From the NCBI GenBank assembly GCA_964486145.1, contig CAZAMT010000060.1, positions 1 through 16,411 of the forward strand: a stretch of 16,411 bases of DNA. The letters run 5' to 3'. This DNA is from CAZAMT01 sp964486145 (GTDB lineage Bacteria; Bacteroidota; Bacteroidia; Bacteroidales; JAAAOM01). Numbering within the stretch: position 1 is the first letter of the stretch; each line of letters begins with the position of its first letter. The notes below the pieces were generated by a model, which was given only the letters and a program-made list of their open reading frames with translations, searched no databases and was not told the DNA's origin. A program made the position numbers and the translations under genes. This document shows positions 13,742 to 16,411 of this stretch, one piece after another.

Positions 13742-14751
13742 CTACTTACTTTTGTAACTACTTCTTTTGATTTATAATATTCTTTCAAGAAATTGTCCAT
13801 TACCCAATTCGTTCTTGCACCTGAGATACCTGTACTCGGGCATCTTCCTTTACCAAGAAGTTCATTTACAATGGTTTGAATTAAATTGTACGCTACGTGT
13901 TTTGGTTTTGCAAATTCGAAGGTTTGTTCTCCTTCTTTATTTGTAAGCTTTATGGGTTCAAACGAAAAAGTACTAAAACTAATCTGGCCTTTATCGCCTA
14001 CGATTCGGATCTCATCTTTTTCATCATATTCGCTTACTGTATAACACCAGGTTCCGGTTCCAATCACACCGTCTTCAAAAAGAAAACTTCCGCTAACAAT
14101 ATCTTCAGCTTCATATAACGCAGCCTGATTCCCGGCTAAGCCTTTCACTTTTAAGATTGGGCCAAACACAAAATCAAGAAAATCAAGCTGATGTGCAGCC
14201 AGATCCATGAAATACCCTCCTCCGGATAATTCCGGTATTACCCGCCAGTTGGTATTGAATTCAACATCATCATCTGACGGTTTTTGAAATAATTCAATCG
14301 ACACAAAACGCACATTTCCAATAGCACCCTGATCAACAAGTTCTTTTACTTTCAAAAAACCAGGAAGTGCCCGACGATAGTATGCCACAAACAGGGGAGT
14401 TTTATACCTTTCGGCAACATCAACCATTTTTTGGCACTCCTCAAAATTCATGGCCATTGGTTTTTCGACATACACCGGCTTTCCGGCCTTCAGCGCCTGG
14501 ATGGTGTATTCCGCATGTGATTCGGGCGGAGTAGCAACATACAGGGCATTGACATCCGGATCATGAATGATTTTTTTGACACTGGTATACCATTTTGGAA
14601 CTCTATGTCTGTTCGCATAATCCTCTGCACTGGAAGCAGTTCGCCGCATTACTGCCATTAAATTTGAACGGTCAATTTGTTGAAGCGGGGGTCCTGATTT
14701 TACCTCAGTTACATCTCCGCACCCGATAATTCCCCAGTTTACTTTTTCCAT
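13738..14751 (-). CDS. Gfo/Idh/MocA-family oxidoreductase, substrate unknown
   Basis: Seen: 337 residues with an N-terminal Rossmann domain (WGIIGCGDVTEVKSGP, 6-21), the family's EKP motif in VYVEKPMAMN (93-102), and a C-terminal substrate domain with the paired acid and histidine in GGGYFMDLAAHQLDFLD (177-193; Asp183 and His187). Known: members are NAD(P)-dependent dehydrogenases or related enzymes acting mostly on sugars, inositols and sugar acids; Lys97 of EKP and a His around 187 usually form the active site. Sequence alone does not give the substrate. Context: 55 nt after a LarA-type racemase homologue and coupled to pdxB by a 4-nt overlap. An oxidation of a hydroxy acid, sugar acid or their phosphates would fit these partners but is inference. 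No signal peptide is seen, so it is cytosolic. Confidence 0.9.
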   Translation of the reverse strand: MEKVNWGIIGCGDVTEVKSGPPLQQIDRSNLMAVMRRTASSAEDYANRHRVPKWYTSVKKIIHDPDVNALYVATPPESHAEYTIQALKAGKPVYVEKPMAMNFEECQKMVDVAERYKTPLFVAYYRRALPGFLKVKELVDQGAIGNVRFVSIELFQKPSDDDVEFNTNWRVIPELSGGGYFMDLAAHQLDFLDFVFGPILKVKGLAGNQAALYEAEDIVSGSFLFEDGVIGTGTWCYTVSEYDEKDEIRIVGDKGQISFSTFSFEPIKLTNKEGEQTFEFAKPKHVAYNLIQTIVNELLGKGRCPSTGISGARTNWVMDNFLKEYYKSKEVVTKVSR

Positions 14752-14806
14752 AGCTACTGTTTTTGTGGTTAAATCTGAGTTTTTGGCTTATGTGATTTTC
14801 TACATT

Positions 14807-16078
14807 TTATTTAAATCTTTCTTTGCATGCCCAAAGTCCGAGTGCAGGATTTGATATGTAATAAATTTCCTCTCCATCCGGCATGTTATTGAAGCCATCC
14901 CTAAGTATTTTCGGGTCATATTTTTTTAACATAGATTCCAGATCTGCAAAATGGAAATTCACTTTTTCAATCTCTTCTTTGGATAGATGCCCGGGACAGT
15001 AGGTAATATTAAATCTGTTTTCAGAAGAACCGTGAATAAGGTGTGCCGCAGCACTTAGGTTGTTTCGAAGATCTTCGTTTTCATCGACCATTTCGAGCAC
15101 CTCCGGTGTGGTTACATATCCATATTTCCGGATCAGTTTGTCAATTTCCCTGTCCTCGCCAAATTCTTTCAGTCCGGGTGCCAATACAATCAGCTCGCCA
15201 TCATCATCGATGGCCATACGGGTACGGTAGATACTTTTATTGCCCAGCCACGTACTTTTGAACTCGCCCGGATCGAGATATACAACTACTTTTTTCAATG
15301 GTTTTTCGAGCATTTCAAAATTCACCTTCAAGGACAACTCGGCAGCCAGGTTAAAGCATTCTTCATCATCGCCAATGAATAACCCTTTTACTTTTAGTTT
15401 GCCGTCTGCGCCTCTGCCTACCACCGTCTGAACATATACGATGGGTAAATGGCCGGCGAATTTTTCGGAGGCATAATTCAAAACTTTTCGCACCGGAGTA
15501 TCTGCACGTCCCATCATTCGTTCCATGCCGTAAGCTGCTCCGAGAAAATGGCTTTTATTTATGCCTTCGACCCCGCCGGTACCCACAAACACATTTTTGT
15601 TGTAATTGGCCATCCCCACAACTTCATGGGGTACCACCTGCCCAATGGATAAAATAAGGTCGTAATTGCCTCTCACCAGCAGTTGGTTTACCTGTGCAGG
15701 CCAATCATATGCTACCTTCCCTTCAGAAACCTCTTCAACAAAATCTGCGGGAACCCTTCCCAGGGTTTCGAGATCTTCGCGCCAGTTGTGGTTCCGAAAA
15801 AGATTTTTTGGCACATCCGCAAACATTTTCGAAATTTCTTCTTCTGTCATCGGGAAATGGGTACCAATGGCCGGAAGCACGTCGGTGAGTTTGTTCCTGT
15901 AATATTTATATGTTAAATCCGTCAGCACACCGGCATGCGAATGCAACCGGGTGAAATCAGGGGGTAAAGCAAGTACTTTTTTACGGTTACCCAATTTTTC
16001 AAATGTCTGGTACAGCCCTTCCTGCAAATCTTCCAGTCCAAGTTCTTCTGTCACCGATCCTCGTTGATAATAAAGCAT
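14807..16078 (-). CDS. LarA-type nickel-pincer hydroxyacid racemase/epimerase homologue
   Basis: Seen: 423 residues of the lactate racemase (DUF2088) family, with PPDFTRLHSHAG (39-50), AIGTHFPMTEEE (70-81), VPHEVVGMANYNKNVFVGTGG (149-169) and NKSHFLGAAYG (174-184). His74, His151, Lys161 and His177 correspond to His108, His174, Lys184 and His200 of Lactobacillus plantarum LarA. The spacings match: 10 residues from the second His to Lys, and 16 from Lys to the last His. Known: this Lys holds the nickel-pincer nucleotide and His200 binds nickel, so the protein looks catalytically competent. Family members racemise or epimerise 2-hydroxy acids, including lactate, malate and aldonates. The substrate here is unknown. 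The cofactor genes larB, larC and larE are not in the window. It starts 3 nt after the stop of the preceding gene and is followed by the Gfo/Idh oxidoreductase. Confidence 0.88.
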   Translation of the reverse strand: MLYYQRGSVTEELGLEDLQEGLYQTFEKLGNRKKVLALPPDFTRLHSHAGVLTDLTYKYYRNKLTDVLPAIGTHFPMTEEEISKMFADVPKNLFRNHNWREDLETLGRVPADFVEEVSEGKVAYDWPAQVNQLLVRGNYDLILSIGQVVPHEVVGMANYNKNVFVGTGGVEGINKSHFLGAAYGMERMMGRADTPVRKVLNYASEKFAGHLPIVYVQTVVGRGADGKLKVKGLFIGDDEECFNLAAELSLKVNFEMLEKPLKKVVVYLDPGEFKSTWLGNKSIYRTRMAIDDDGELIVLAPGLKEFGEDREIDKLIRKYGYVTTPEVLEMVDENEDLRNNLSAAAHLIHGSSENRFNITYCPGHLSKEEIEKVNFHFADLESMLKKYDPKILRDGFNNMPDGEEIYYISNPALGLWACKERFK

Positions 16079-16081
16079 ATG

Positions 16082-16411
16082 TTATCGAAATTTTTTAATG
16101 TGTTTTGCCATTATGTCCATGATCATATCCGGACTCTCTAAGTTACGTGGATAATAGTAATAAATCAATTGATCCACATCTTTTTCAAGAATTTCGGGCA
16201 TTCGTTTATCCATGAGCACCGCATCTTTATCAAGCATGTTGTGGTTTTCAGCCAGCCAGAGTGATTTTTTTTTATTTCGCTTTGCTGCTTCTAAAAACCG
16301 TTCGCCGACACCTAATAAAACCTTCCCACTCGATTCTTGTTTACCACCATCTTCATTTCTCCAAGGTCGCCCGTCGCATCCATAATAATCAAGGTATCCG
16401 GTTTTGGCCGC
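16082..16411 (-). CDS. C-terminal 109 residues of an unrecognised protein, cut by window edge
   Basis: Not recognised. Seen: an open frame from the right edge to a TAA at 16082-16084, giving 109 residues with no start in view. It begins with GYLDYYGCDGRPW, then a charged Gly/Ser turn, a Lys-rich helix, SLWLAENHNML, and a strand-plus-helix ending containing DQLIYYYYPRNLESPD and MAKHIKKFR. This order, with a strand followed by residues such as Asp and His, resembles the last units of an alpha/beta barrel, but that is a guess. Its stop is 3 nt before the LarA-homologue ATG, so the two belong to one transcript. A run of nine A residues on the coding strand (about 16265-16273) sits within the Lys-rich part; the frame stays open through it. 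Confidence 0.75.
   Translation of the reverse strand, partial: AAKTGYLDYYGCDGRPWRNEDGGKQESSGKVLLGVGERFLEAAKRNKKKSLWLAENHNMLDKDAVLMDKRMPEILEKDVDQLIYYYYPRNLESPDMIMDIMAKHIKKFR

Noticed and set aside
1..16411. CRISPR arrays, tRNA or rRNA genes, insertion sequences or phage genes
   Set aside because: I looked for regularly spaced repeats, terminal inverted repeats, transposase motifs and structured RNA genes and saw none. Nearly all of the window is filled with metabolic genes.

Overview
The window reads as a chromosomal segment of a Bacteroidota bacterium. The indicators are an AT-rich genome, a class II HMG-CoA reductase beside a GYDIA-type GHMP kinase, mostly weak ribosome binding sites, and an exported protein with an Ala-Tyr-Ser/Gln type signal cleavage site. 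A block of exactly 100 N at 12457-12556 shows it is a scaffold, so the two sides of that block may not be truly adjacent. All recognised genes lie on the minus strand, so they are transcribed from right to left.

Region A (about 1-10000) is a dense run of eight genes. In transcription order they are a methylcrotonyl-CoA carboxylase beta subunit, a methylglutaconyl-CoA-hydratase-like crotonase, the biotin-carrying carboxylase alpha subunit, an acyl-CoA dehydrogenase, type 2 isopentenyl-diphosphate isomerase, HMG-CoA reductase, a GYDIA-family GHMP kinase and diphosphomevalonate decarboxylase. The decarboxylase runs off the left edge. Most junctions overlap or are separated by 2-3 nt; the only larger gap is 93 nt between the dehydrogenase and the isomerase, with no visible terminator. 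The first four genes fit leucine breakdown from isovaleryl-CoA to HMG-CoA. The last four fit use of HMG-CoA to make isopentenyl and dimethylallyl diphosphate. No HMG-CoA lyase or HMG-CoA synthase is visible. The layout therefore suggests a leucine-to-isoprenoid route sharing HMG-CoA, which is the most interesting reading of the window.

Region B (about 10000-10964) holds an AT-rich leader with repeated GTTTAA/TTAAAC motifs upstream of the carboxylase genes, a clear intrinsic terminator, a small exported protein of unknown function with a strong Shine-Dalgarno sequence, and about 290 nt without a convincing gene. That gene-poor stretch contains a possible decayed helix-turn-helix remnant.

Region C (10965-12456) is 6-phosphogluconate dehydrogenase, abutting the assembly gap. 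Region D (12557-16411) is a compact gene set. In transcription order it has the C-terminal end of an unrecognised protein, a LarA-type nickel-pincer enzyme homologue, a Gfo/Idh/MocA oxidoreductase and PdxB (erythronate-4-phosphate dehydrogenase). PdxB belongs to the DXP-dependent vitamin B6 pathway, so the organism probably keeps DXP synthase even though it makes isoprenoids from mevalonate.
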